Shown here: one piece after another, positions 1 to 6,937 of the stretch
How the letters are laid out: each line of letters opens with the position of its first letter
Position numbering within the stretch: the stretch's first letter is position 1
NCBI GenBank assembly: GCA_946625225.1
Contig: CAMOTA010000048.1
Coordinates: 1 to 18,859, forward strand
Length of the DNA: 18,859 nt
Reading direction: 5' to 3'
Source of the DNA: UBA9715 sp003452695
Lineage (GTDB): Bacteria > Actinomycetota > Coriobacteriia > Coriobacteriales > Eggerthellaceae
Program-made: the position numbers and the translations under genes
Notes under the pieces: generated by a model
What the model was told of the DNA's origin: nothing
What the model saw: only the letters and a program-made list of their open reading frames with translations
The model's database searches: none

Positions 1-29
1 AAGCCCGAATCCCCTCTCCCCGTCCCCGC

Positions 30-54
30 CGCTGGCCGGGCCGTGGGCAGTGAC
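30..54 (+). repeat. Intergenic element, copy A
   Basis: A GC-rich stretch ending in GGCCGGGCCGTG and then CAGTGAC. Similar stretches lie at 1349-1373 and 16948-16971 (about 18 of 25 bases match the second copy), each upstream of a + strand gene. Exactly 63 bases separate its end from the TATAAT box at 118, the same gap as in the second copy. The function is unknown; it could be a protein-binding site or a remnant of an interspersed repeat. Bases 1-29 show nothing recognisable. Confidence 0.4.
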
Positions 55-117
55 ACGATCGTTGCTCTCACGCTATGCGGTTTCTATGGGACTGCCATTC
101 TGCGAACAACCGTTTTG

Positions 118-123
118 TATAAT
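118..123 (+). promoter_or_regulatory. -10 box (TATAAT) for the lysozyme-like gene
   Basis: A perfect TATAAT lies 34 bases before the ATG at 158. No good -35 box sits at 16-18 bases upstream. The 13 bases CGTTTTGTATAAT recur exactly at 10015-10027, before the transglutaminase gene. A start of transcription near 130 would exclude the in-frame ATG at 50 as the translation start. Confidence 0.5.
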
Positions 124-157
124 GGGAGTGCAAACACACCACGAAAGCAGTTTAAAC

Positions 158-1333
158 ATGGCAGAACACGAAAGCTTTGCGGCGCGGCTTCGTCCACCCC
201 GCTTCTTCCGAGCCGGCCTTTCCCTGCAGATCGCGATTATGCTTGCATTTGCAATTGCGGGCCTGCCGGTTGCGTTGCCGTGGGCCCTGGGCGACGAAAG
301 CATCGATACGAATCCCGAGCCGGATGCGCTGCAGCTCGAAGTGGAGCGCACGGCCGCGGCCTACGACGAGGCACTTCAGGAAGTAGATGCAGCGGCGGTG
401 GCCATCGAAGAGCAGCGGGCGCGCATCGAAGAGATAGAAGCCCTCATGCCCCAGCAGCAGGCGCGCAGCGATGCCGCAGCGCGCGACCTGTATAAATTCG
501 AGCAGCAGCGTCCCGACCTACTGGATTTCCTGCTCACCTCCGAAAGCTTCTACGATTTCCTGGACAACCTGGAATACATGAACCGGCTGACCGAGGCGAA
601 CGTTGCCGAGATTAATCGGCTTGCGCGGATGAAGGCGGAGCTGGACGAGTCGATGGTGGGGCTGGAGCAGGCGAAGGCCGACGCGGATGCGCGGGCCAGC
701 GATGCCGAGGCCGCGTTGAGCGCCGCGCAGGAAGCGCGCCTCGAAGCGCAGCGTCGGGCGGAAGAAGCCGCGCGCCAGGAGGCCGAAGCGGCCGCAGCAG
801 CCGCTGCAGCTGCCGCCGCCGCCCGGGCGGCGAGCGCGCCGGCGCAGGCCACAGCTCCCCAGGCGCAACCGGCAGTCAACGCCGAGCAGCCAGCCGCCCC
901 GCCCGTACAAAGCGAGGGCGTTGCGCCTGCAGAGGCGACGATTGTGGACAACACCACCGACTGGACCGGAGACGAAGCGTCGTTCATAGCAAGCTGGGCG
1001 GCGCGCATCGATTCCTATCTGGCGGGGTCGCCGATGGCGGGCCAGGGAACGACGTTCGCCCAGGCGGCTTGGAGCTATGGCGTGGACCCGCGCTGGTCGC
1101 CGGCCATCGCCTTTACGGAAAGCAGCTTGGGCGCCGCGTGCTTCCTGCCCCACAACGCTTGGGGTTGGGGCTCTTCGAGCTGGGGTTCGTGGGAAGAGGC
1201 CATAAACGACCACGTGCGTGGCCTGGCGCGGGGCTACGGCTACACGATATCCGTCGAGGCCGCGCAAAAGTATTGCCCGCCCAACTGGCAAGCCTGGTAC
1301 GACCGCACGCTTGCCCAGATGAACAGTATCTAG
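158..1333 (+). CDS. Secreted coiled-coil protein with lysozyme-like domain
   Basis: This 391-residue protein is probably a cell-wall hydrolase acting outside the membrane. Residues 15-45 form a hydrophobic export signal or anchor after a basic N terminus. Residues 58-210 are a long coiled coil; its phrase LLTSESFYDFLDNLEYMNRL (124-143) resembles the PcsB/CwlO N-terminal coiled coil. A pure alanine run (211-222) and an Ala/Pro/Gln linker lead to the C-terminal domain (about 270-391). There YGVDPRWSPAIAFTESS carries a candidate catalytic Glu (E321), and NAWGWG and GLARGYGY follow, as in lysozyme/glucosaminidase-like domains. I chose ATG 158 because the -10 box at 118 would put transcription start after ATG 50, and the protein then begins just before its signal; the ribosome site is weak. 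An enzymatic role is inferred: the C-terminal domain could bind rather than cut the wall. It is transcribed alone, 151 bases before metG. Confidence 0.82.
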   Translation: MAEHESFAARLRPPRFFRAGLSLQIAIMLAFAIAGLPVALPWALGDESIDTNPEPDALQLEVERTAAAYDEALQEVDAAAVAIEEQRARIEEIEALMPQQQARSDAAARDLYKFEQQRPDLLDFLLTSESFYDFLDNLEYMNRLTEANVAEINRLARMKAELDESMVGLEQAKADADARASDAEAALSAAQEARLEAQRRAEEAARQEAEAAAAAAAAAAAARAASAPAQATAPQAQPAVNAEQPAAPPVQSEGVAPAEATIVDNTTDWTGDEASFIASWAARIDSYLAGSPMAGQGTTFAQAAWSYGVDPRWSPAIAFTESSLGAACFLPHNAWGWGSSSWGSWEEAINDHVRGLARGYGYTISVEAAQKYCPPNWQAWYDRTLAQMNSI

Positions 1334-1348
1334 CCACATCGTCACTAC

Positions 1349-1373
1349 CGCCGGCCGGATCGTGAAAAGTAAC
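1349..1373 (+). repeat. Intergenic element, copy B
   Basis: Contains CGCCGGCCGG, then CGTGAAAAGTAAC. It matches the copy at 16948-16971 in about 20 of 24 aligned bases with one gap, and copy A at 30-54 less well. It ends 63 bases before the metG -10 box and runs directly into a hairpin at 1374. Confidence 0.4.
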
Positions 1374-1397
1374 CCCGCATCGTCTAGAAGATGCGGG
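1374..1397 (+). terminator. Hairpin after the lysozyme-like gene
   Basis: CCCGCATC (1374-1381) pairs perfectly with GATGCGGG (1390-1397) around an 8-base loop, 40 bases after the upstream stop codon. No run of T follows, so an intrinsic terminator is uncertain; it may be a Rho-type end, a protein-binding site or part of the repeated element before it. Confidence 0.4.
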
Positions 1398-1414
1398 CAA
1401 TCGGGGCGATGCCC

Positions 1415-1442
1415 TCGACGCGCCGTGAGGGCGTGCTAGAAT
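1415..1442 (+). promoter_or_regulatory. metG promoter
   Basis: A -35-like TCGACG (1415-1420, four of six consensus bases), a 16-base spacer and a -10 box TAGAAT (1437-1442) with an extended TG two bases upstream (TGCTAGAAT). The same TGCTAGAAT recurs before typA at 17010-17018, which supports both as housekeeping promoters. Confidence 0.6.
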
Positions 1443-1484
1443 GGTCGGCGCACGAAAAACGTACACATGAACCAAGGAGCATCG

Positions 1485-3080
1485 ATGTCCAAGGGCACCT
1501 ATTCTTTCACCACGCCAATATATTATGTTAATGCAGCGCCCCATCTGGGAACGGCCTATACCACCATTGCAGCCGACACGGTGGCGCGCTACCAGCGCAT
1601 GAACGGCTACGATGTGGCGTTTGTAACTGGCATGGACGAGCACGGCCAAAAGGTGGCCGACACTGCGGCCGAACACGGCATGAGCCCGCAGGAATGGTGC
1701 GATTCGATGGAGCCGGCTTTCCGCGACACGTGGGACCTGCTCGGCATAACCTATACCGACTTCGTGCGCACATCTTCCGAGCGCCAGACGCGTACCGTCC
1801 AGAAGTTCTGGACCGACCTGTATGAAAAGGGATATTTGTACAAGGGCAGCTACGAGGGTTGGTACTGCGTGCACGAGGAAACCTTCTACGCCGAGTCTGA
1901 CCTGGAAAAGAACGAAGACGGCGAGTTCGTGTGCCCCGACTGCAAGCGTCCCGTGCAGCTTATGGCGTCGGGTGAGGAGAACTGGTTCTTCAAGCTGTCC
2001 GAGTTCCAGCAGCCCCTTCTGGATTTCTACGAGTCCCATCCCGATTTCATACGGCCCGAGACGCGGCGCAACGAAATCGTGAGCTTCGTGGAACGCGGGT
2101 TGAAGGACCTTTCCATATCGCGGTCTACCTTCGACTGGGGGGTGCCCCTGCCGTTCGACGAAGGGCACGTGGCCTACGTGTGGGCCGACGCGCTGCTCGC
2201 GTACTTCACGGGAATCGGCTATGCCGACCCCGACCGCCCCGGCGAATTCGACGAGCGCTGGCCGATGCAGTACCACTTCGTCGGCAAGGACATAACGCGT
2301 TTCCACTGCGTTATCTGGCCGGCCATGCTGCTGGCGGCGGGCCTGCCGCCAGCGCACACCGTGTTCGGCCACGGCTTTCTGCTCACCAAGGGCGAGAAGA
2401 TGTCCAAGTCGAAGGGAAACGCCCTTTCCCCACAGGATATGGTGCGCATATTCGGCGTAGATGCCTACCGCTACTATTTCATGAGCGATGTGCAGTTCGG
2501 CCACGATGGCTCCATCTCCATCGAGCGCATGGTGCAGGTGTACAACAACGAACTGGCCAACACGTGGGGAAACCTCTGCAGCCGCGTTTTCAACATGACG
2601 AAGAAGTATCTCGGCGCCCAGGTGCCCGACGTGCCGGCAAGCGCACGCGCCATGGTGGAAAGCAATCCCCTGAAGGACGTGGCCGAGGGGCTGTATGCGG
2701 AATACGACCGCTGCATGGCCGACGTCGACTTCACCGGTGCGGTGGGCGCAGTGCAGAAACTAGCACAGGCCGCCAACCTCTACGTCGAGGAAACGGCTCC
2801 GTTCCGTCTGGCAAAGGACCCCGAAAAGGCCGACGAGCTGGCTGCGGTCATGTACAACCTGCTGGAATCGGCGCGCATCATAGCGCTGTTCATGGCCCCG
2901 TTTGCCCCGAACACGTCTGCGGAAGCGTTCCGCAGGCTGGGGCTGGGCGACATCACCGCCATCGACGACATCCAGTCTGCGGCGGCATGGGGCCAGCTGC
3001 CTGCAGGAAACACCGTGGAGGTCGGCGACCCCCTGTTCCCGCGTCTCGATGCAGAAGCGATCGATTTCGATGTGGAATAG
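1485..3080 (+). CDS. metG: Methionyl-tRNA synthetase
   Basis: Cytoplasmic class I enzyme that joins methionine to tRNA-Met using ATP; essential for translation. The 531-residue protein has the HIGH-type signature as PHLGTAYT (H20-L-G-T23), TGMDEHGQK (48-56) and a complete KMSKS loop (305-309). The insert has one CxxC pair (C150, C153), with C128 and H130 where other family members carry a second Cys pair, so it may bind one zinc through mixed ligands or none. The anticodon-binding helical region follows KMSKS. There is no C-terminal tRNA-binding (Trbp111-like) extension, which fits the short form. I chose ATG 1485 because AAGGAG (1474-1479) lies five bases before it; an in-frame ATG at 1467 lies upstream of this site. 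The TatD gene follows after 48 bases and is probably co-transcribed, a common pairing. Confidence 0.98.
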   Translation: MSKGTYSFTTPIYYVNAAPHLGTAYTTIAADTVARYQRMNGYDVAFVTGMDEHGQKVADTAAEHGMSPQEWCDSMEPAFRDTWDLLGITYTDFVRTSSERQTRTVQKFWTDLYEKGYLYKGSYEGWYCVHEETFYAESDLEKNEDGEFVCPDCKRPVQLMASGEENWFFKLSEFQQPLLDFYESHPDFIRPETRRNEIVSFVERGLKDLSISRSTFDWGVPLPFDEGHVAYVWADALLAYFTGIGYADPDRPGEFDERWPMQYHFVGKDITRFHCVIWPAMLLAAGLPPAHTVFGHGFLLTKGEKMSKSKGNALSPQDMVRIFGVDAYRYYFMSDVQFGHDGSISIERMVQVYNNELANTWGNLCSRVFNMTKKYLGAQVPDVPASARAMVESNPLKDVAEGLYAEYDRCMADVDFTGAVGAVQKLAQAANLYVEETAPFRLAKDPEKADELAAVMYNLLESARIIALFMAPFAPNTSAEAFRRLGLGDITAIDDIQSAAAWGQLPAGNTVEVGDPLFPRLDAEAIDFDVE

Positions 3081-3128
3081 GGGCGACCTGCGCGTACCCG
3101 TGCACCGTCTCGGAGCGGGGCGGGCATC

Positions 3129-4166
3129 GTGACCGATAGGCTGAAGATGTCCCCCGTTGCGGATTTCGGCTTCTACCAGCGCCGAAAGCACGATAAATGG
3201 CGCGAGGTGCAGCCCCCTGTGCCACCTCTGGAATTTTCCGTTGCCGATTCGCATGCGCATGTCCACATGTTGCCAGATCCCGCATGGGAGCTTGCGCGCT
3301 GCGGCGCGAACGGGGTCGGCTTCCTGTGCATGATCGTGGACCCGGCCGAAGACGGGCCCCGGCCCTTCGACCTGTTTCAGGGCTGGATCGATAAGGCGGA
3401 GAGCCTGCTGCAGGCGGATGCGCGAGAAGCTGCCGGGGCGCATGGCCTCGCTGCAGACCGCAGCGAGGCCCTCGCATGTCCCGAAGTGCGCATTGCCGTC
3501 GGGGTGCACCCTCACAACGCGAAGCTCTACGATGCAGCGATAGAAGCCGAGGTGGTGCGCCGCCTGAACGATTCCCGCGTCGGGTGCCTGGGCGAGATAG
3601 GGCTGGACTACCACTACGACCTTTCCCCGCGCGAAGTGCAGCGCCAGGTGTTTAGCCGGCAAATACAGCTTGCGAAGGACGCGCGCCTTCCCATTGCCCT
3701 GCATCTGCGCGGCGGCGAGGATTCACAACGCGACGATGCGCATGCCGAGGCGCTGGCCATCCTGCGGGACGTGGGCTTTCCCCCTTGCGGTACCTTGCTG
3801 CATTGTTGCGCCCTGCCGCCCGATCGCCTGCAGCCTTGGCTGGAAGAGGGCTGTTTCGTGGCTTATGGGGGAGCCATCACGTTCAAGGCCGCCGACGCGG
3901 CGCGCGAGGGTGCGCGCATCGTGCCCGAAGACCGATTGATGCTGGAAACCGACGCCCCGTATATGACCCCCGAGCCCATGCGCGGATCCGCGTGCACCCC
4001 TGCCCATGTCGTGTTCACGGCGCAGCGGCTTGCCGAGGTGCGCGGCAAGCACCCGGGCAGCGAGCGACTCGATTTCCTGCGACGCCTCTACGAGACCACC
4101 ACGGGCTTCTACACGCGCCTTGACAAACGCGACAAACGCGACAAACGCGGGGTGGAGACTTCATAA
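3129..4166 (+). CDS. tatD: TatD-family metal-dependent hydrolase
   Basis: Member of the TatD (YcfH/YabD) amidohydrolase fold; studied relatives are metal-dependent DNases, though the substrate here is not known. The 345-residue protein shows the expected metal set: DSHAH (H42, H44), GEIGLDYHY (E156), LHLRGGE (H192), LLHC (H225) and the closing ETDAPYM (D275). It is longer than the usual 255-270 residues. The extra length is an N-terminal leader of about 35 residues, an insert near residues 98-116, and a C-terminal DKRDKRDKR tail made by a 9-base tandem repeat. The start is uncertain: GTG 3129 is the longest choice, and ATG 3147 is also possible and loses only six residues. It probably shares the metG transcript. 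In many Firmicutes and Actinobacteria rsmA follows nearby; here it is about 8 kb downstream. Confidence 0.93.
   Translation: MTDRLKMSPVADFGFYQRRKHDKWREVQPPVPPLEFSVADSHAHVHMLPDPAWELARCGANGVGFLCMIVDPAEDGPRPFDLFQGWIDKAESLLQADAREAAGAHGLAADRSEALACPEVRIAVGVHPHNAKLYDAAIEAEVVRRLNDSRVGCLGEIGLDYHYDLSPREVQRQVFSRQIQLAKDARLPIALHLRGGEDSQRDDAHAEALAILRDVGFPPCGTLLHCCALPPDRLQPWLEEGCFVAYGGAITFKAADAAREGARIVPEDRLMLETDAPYMTPEPMRGSACTPAHVVFTAQRLAEVRGKHPGSERLDFLRRLYETTTGFYTRLDKRDKRDKRGVETS
4122..4148 (+). repeat. Three tandem 9-base repeats in tatD end
   Basis: Three perfect copies of GACAAACGC, in frame, encode DKRDKRDKR (residues 332-340 of the TatD protein). Copy number changes would keep the frame, so length variation between strains is expected. 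Confidence 0.9.
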
Positions 4167-4182
4167 AACTGCATTTTGGTTA

Positions 4183-4210
4183 TTCACAATGGCTATCTGC
4201 ATGGTAATAT
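4183..4210 (+). promoter_or_regulatory. Promoter of the pentapeptide-repeat gene
   Basis: TTCACA (4183-4188, five of six -35 consensus bases), a 16-base spacer and TAATAT (4205-4210) preceded by an extended TG (TGGTAATAT). This is the best-formed promoter in the window, 36 bases before the ATG, and suggests strong expression of the repeat protein. Confidence 0.72.
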
Positions 4211-4245
4211 ATCCGAGATTGACCGTTATCGAAAGAGGTGCGACC

Positions 4246-4752
4246 ATGCAAAAGAAACTCGTATCGCTCCTGGTTGCGCTCGCATTGGCGTGCGCGCTGC
4301 CTGCAGGCGCTGCATTTGCAACGGCAAGCCCGAACACGGATTCCCCTAACGTTAACTCGCCGAACGTGAATTCTCCCAACGTTAATTCCCCCAACGTGAA
4401 CTCGCCGAACGTCGATTCCCCCAACGTCGATTCGCCGAACGTGGATTCGCCGAACGTGGATTCCCCCAACGTCGATTCGCCGAACGTTAATTCTCCCAAC
4501 GTGGGATCGCCAATCGTGAACACGCCCGCAGCTGCCGCTTCGAACATCGCGGCGAACACGGTGTCTGGAACATCGGCTGCCGCGCAGGCAACGGCTTCGA
4601 CCACAGCATCTGTTACGCGCCCGGCGTCGATTCCCGCATCGCCGCAATCCGGAGCGCTTAACCTGACCACGATTGCAATCGCTACGGTGGTCATGCTGGG
4701 CGGCGCTGCGGCAGCAGCCGTTGCCCTGCGCAGGGCGCTGCGTCGGGAATAG
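4246..4752 (+). CDS. Secreted SPNV(N/D) repeat protein with sortase tail
   Basis: A 168-residue surface protein with no function I recognise. Residues 1-27 are a signal peptide (KK, hydrophobic stretch ending AGAAFATA). Residues 28-92 are 13 pentapeptides: SPNTD, four SPNVN, five SPNVD, then SPNVN, SPNVG and SPIVN. A Thr/Ala/Ser/Pro linker (93-131) leads to SPQSG (132-136), a hydrophobic stretch (about 140-161) and a basic end (RRALRRE). That layout, 33 residues from the signal motif to the end, matches a cell-wall sorting signal. ATG 4246 is set by AGAGG at 4234-4238 and the promoter at 4183; the frame is open further upstream but overlaps tatD. The class B-like sortase gene follows, suggesting an enzyme-substrate pair. 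The repeats read like a rigid or extended stalk. If it is not sorted, it would be a C-terminally membrane-anchored protein. Confidence 0.85.
   Translation: MQKKLVSLLVALALACALPAGAAFATASPNTDSPNVNSPNVNSPNVNSPNVNSPNVDSPNVDSPNVDSPNVDSPNVDSPNVNSPNVGSPIVNTPAAAASNIAANTVSGTSAAAQATASTTASVTRPASIPASPQSGALNLTTIAIATVVMLGGAAAAAVALRRALRRE
4327..4521 (+). repeat. 13 tandem 15-base units coding SPNVN/D
   Basis: Thirteen contiguous 15-base units, each coding a five-residue SPNxx unit. The core Asn-Val is written AAC GTT, AAC GTG or AAC GTC and the Ser-Pro TCC CCC, TCG CCG or TCC CCT, so protein sequence is held more tightly than DNA. The central five units are SPNVD, flanked by SPNVN units. Each unit is a multiple of three, so slippage would change length without loss of frame. 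Confidence 0.95.
4639..4749 (+). other. Candidate cell-wall sorting signal (SPQSG)
   Basis: Codes SPQSG, a roughly 22-residue hydrophobic segment and the tail RRALRRE. The five-residue motif departs from LPxTG at the first and fourth positions (S for L, S for T) but keeps Pro at position 2 and Gly at position 5. By analogy, cleavage would fall between S135 and G136. The match is by layout, not by a canonical motif. Confidence 0.6.
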
Positions 4753-4797
4753 AGCGCCAAAGACCATATGACGCCCTGAATGCACGGGCGGTATCTT

Positions 4798-4825
4798 GAT
4801 GAGCCTGGGTAAGCACAGGCTCATC
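4798..4825 (+). terminator. Hairpin after the repeat-protein gene
   Basis: GATGAGCCTG (4798-4807) pairs perfectly over 10 bases with CAGGCTCATC (4816-4825) around an 8-base loop, followed by TTTAT. It lies 46 bases after the stop codon. The T run is short, so termination may be partial and allow some read-through into the sortase operon. Confidence 0.62.
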
Positions 4826-4841
4826 TTTATGAAGTGAGTAA

Positions 4842-4920
4842 CTGGCCGGCAGGGGGAAAATCCGCAGACTGTGGGCCAGAGGAATTTTCGAAGTAAGGCG
4901 TTGGGTCGGACCGGGCCCAG
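4842..4920 (+). promoter_or_regulatory. Two hairpins in the sortase leader
   Basis: CTGGCC (4842-4847) pairs with GGCCAG (4874-4879), and inside it GCAG (4849-4852) pairs with CTGT (4869-4872, one G-T pair) across a single G-G mismatch. A second hairpin pairs TTGGGTC (4901-4907) with GGGCCCAG (4914-4920 region, two G-T pairs). With the 4798 hairpin this makes three structures in 123 bases before the sortase start. I match it to no known riboswitch class. I see no clear promoter of its own here. Confidence 0.35.
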
Positions 4921-4949
4921 ATGGAACAGAGGGGCAAGGGGGCCGAGAC

Positions 4950-5735
4950 GTGCAATCCACATCGGCGCGCAGATTTTCACCCATCGTGATTGTTCTCATT
5001 GCGGTGCTGGTGGTGTGTCTTGTCGGAGGAGTTGCCGGCGGTCTGTATCTCGTGAACACGTATGCGCAGATTCGCGATGTCGAAAACGCCCAGTCCATGC
5101 AGCCGACGCTGCCGGACCTTTCCGATGCGAGCCAGACCGTGAAGAACCCTATAAGCTTCGCCGCGCTCGGCGAGGAGAACCCGGATGTATATGCATGGAT
5201 ATATATTCCAGGCACGTCTATTAACTACCCGGTTTGCCAGAGCGCGGACAACGACGCCTTCTATCTAACTCACAACGCCAAGAAGGAGGACAGCGAGTTG
5301 GGGGCGGTGTTTTCGGAATCTCAGTTCAACGGAAAGGGATTCCAAGACCGGGTGACCATTCTGTATGGGCATAACGGCTACGGCGACACCATGTTCACGC
5401 CGCTGCACAACTTCGAGCGAAGCGAGTTTTTCAACGGCAACGACAAGGTGTATGTCTATACTGCGGATCGCGTGCGCACGTACCAGGTGATAAGCTCTTT
5501 CATGTCCGACGACCAGCACCTGATGGGCCTGTACAATTTTCAAGACGACTCCGACTTCGCACGGTTCCTGCAGTTCGTCCAGAACCCTAGCGCCTTGGGG
5601 GCGCAGGTACGTCCAGTGAACCTCGGGGCTGATTCGAAGATCCTCGTTCTCTCCACGTGCAATACCGGTGCGCTCGAAGCAACGGGGCGCTATCTGGTAT
5701 GCGGGGTGATGGTCGATGACCGACCAGCATCGTAG
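4950..5735 (+). CDS. Class B-like sortase
   Basis: Membrane-anchored cysteine transpeptidase that would cut a sorting signal on an exported protein and join it to the cell wall. The 261-residue protein has a basic start, one membrane segment (about 11-35) and an extracellular sortase domain (about 70-256). The catalytic set is visible: H141 in LYGHN, C237 in LSTCNTG and R247 in TGRYLVCG. The opening PDVYAWIYIPGTSINYPV (78-95) and the FFNGNDKVYVYT region are typical of class B. Start is GTG 4950, with AAGGGGG ending about seven bases before it. Its last 20 bases overlap the LCP gene, so these genes are translationally linked. The neighbouring SPQSG-tailed repeat protein is the obvious candidate substrate. 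Class B members elsewhere anchor haem proteins or build pili; I see no such gene here. Confidence 0.93.
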   Translation: MQSTSARRFSPIVIVLIAVLVVCLVGGVAGGLYLVNTYAQIRDVENAQSMQPTLPDLSDASQTVKNPISFAALGEENPDVYAWIYIPGTSINYPVCQSADNDAFYLTHNAKKEDSELGAVFSESQFNGKGFQDRVTILYGHNGYGDTMFTPLHNFERSEFFNGNDKVYVYTADRVRTYQVISSFMSDDQHLMGLYNFQDDSDFARFLQFVQNPSALGAQVRPVNLGADSKILVLSTCNTGALEATGRYLVCGVMVDDRPAS

Positions 5736-6930
5736 CCCTGTGGCAGGAGGCACTGCAAGTGCAGGAGACGCGCAAGGCGCCATGCCGAATGCGCATAATC
5801 CCAACGCGCACGTAACGGTGTCTCAAGATCCCAACGACCCCGACCGGGTTATCATCCGCACGCGCAAGCGCGAACGCAAGGGGCGCCGCAGCGGGTCGAG
5901 CAAGAAGCGGGCGCTCAGCGGCAAGGCGCGCGTGCTGGTCATCGTGCTTGTGGCAATTGTGGGCGTTGTGGCCGCGGCGGGCATCGCGCTGGCCATTGCC
6001 GTGCATATGGGAAACATCAACCTTCACAAGATGCTCGGCGGCCTGGAAAGCACCCCTGCCTCCGCGGAGGTGCGCGATGGCGGGCAAATCGTCGAGTACA
6101 AGGGGCACACGTACCGCTATAACGAAGACGTGGTGTCGTTCCTGCTGATCGGCCACGACGACGAGAGCAGCTTTGCAACGCGCCCCGACGCATCGTGCGC
6201 CGACATCGACGTGCTCATGACCTTGGACACCGCCACCAAGAAGATGAACGCCGTCGTCATCCCGCGTAACTCGTGGGTTCCGGTGGACGTGTACGACGAG
6301 AACGGCGCCTATGTGGCGACGCGCGACTTGCAACTTACGCTCAGCCATGCGGTGATGCTGCCGACCCAGGCCGAATGCGCGGCTAACACCACCAAGTCGG
6401 TGGCGCGAATCTTCTACGGCATTCCCATCTCCTACTACATAGACATAGACCAGAAAGTGGTGAAGGCTGCCAGTTCCGCAGTCGGCGGGGTTCAGGTAAC
6501 GGCCCTCGAGGCGATTCCCGGTGAAGGCTATGCAGTCGGCGACCAGGTGCTTCTCGAAGGCGATTCGGCGGTTCGGTACGTGCGCTACCGAAACGTGGAC
6601 GAATTCGAATCGGCGCTTGCACGTCAGGCGCGGCAGATGCAGTTTATTACCGCATTCGCGCAGAAAGCCGCCCAGCAGGATGTGCCCGGGCTCATGAACC
6701 TCTATAATAGCGTTTCCGACGACATCACGACCAATCTGGGCATTCCCGAGGTAACCTACCTTGCCTCGTGCTTCCTGCAAGGGGGAAATGCCGACTTGCA
6801 GGTTGCAACTCTTACGGGCACGACCGAGGTGTACACGGAAGTGGATGGCATCGAATACGAACGGTACCTGCTCGATGAAGAGAGCGTTATGGAAAACACG
6901 CTGAAAGCGTTCTACAAACAGGTGGATTGA
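5716..6930 (+). CDS. LytR-CpsA-Psr (LCP) family protein
   Basis: LCP proteins transfer undecaprenyl-phosphate-linked glycopolymers onto peptidoglycan at the outer membrane face. The 404-residue protein has a long basic cytoplasmic N terminus (1-70, with RTRKRERKGRRSGSSKKR), one membrane helix (about 72-97) and an extracellular LCP domain (about 138-320). Recognisable parts are VSFLLIGHDDES, the acidic ADIDVLMTLD (D163, D165), VIPRNSWVPV (R184) and YVRYRNVDEFESALARQARQ with R290, R292, R303 and R306 where lipid-phosphate contacts are expected. IPRN replaces the commoner IPRD. ATG 5716 overlaps the sortase end, preceded by GGGGTGAT; an in-frame ATG at 5782 is a weaker alternative. It is followed seven bases later by the co-polymerase gene. 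Being linked to a sortase is not the usual setting for this family. Confidence 0.92.
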   Translation: MTDQHRSPVAGGTASAGDAQGAMPNAHNPNAHVTVSQDPNDPDRVIIRTRKRERKGRRSGSSKKRALSGKARVLVIVLVAIVGVVAAAGIALAIAVHMGNINLHKMLGGLESTPASAEVRDGGQIVEYKGHTYRYNEDVVSFLLIGHDDESSFATRPDASCADIDVLMTLDTATKKMNAVVIPRNSWVPVDVYDENGAYVATRDLQLTLSHAVMLPTQAECAANTTKSVARIFYGIPISYYIDIDQKVVKAASSAVGGVQVTALEAIPGEGYAVGDQVLLEGDSAVRYVRYRNVDEFESALARQARQMQFITAFAQKAAQQDVPGLMNLYNSVSDDITTNLGIPEVTYLASCFLQGGNADLQVATLTGTTEVYTEVDGIEYERYLLDEESVMENTLKAFYKQVD

Positions 6931-6937
6931 GGAGCTT

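Noticed and set aside
50..157. N-terminal extension of the lysozyme-like protein from ATG 50
   Set aside because: It would cross the TATAAT box at 118, and the added 36 residues do not look like part of a signal peptide.
1384..1389. TCTAGA as a restriction or methylation signal
   Set aside because: It is only the loop of the 1374-1397 hairpin and a single occurrence there carries no weight.
1113..2504. Antisense frame over metG (463 codons)
   Set aside because: Runs through two unrelated + strand genes, which real genes do not do; no motifs.
4327..4521. CRISPR array
   Set aside because: The 15-base units are contiguous with no spacers and code an in-frame protein repeat behind a signal peptide.
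4842..4879. Cobalamin or other known riboswitch before the sortase
   Set aside because: A short GGGGGAAAATCCG stretch recalls a piece of such RNAs, but the rest of the conserved core is missing and the downstream gene is not a transport or vitamin gene.
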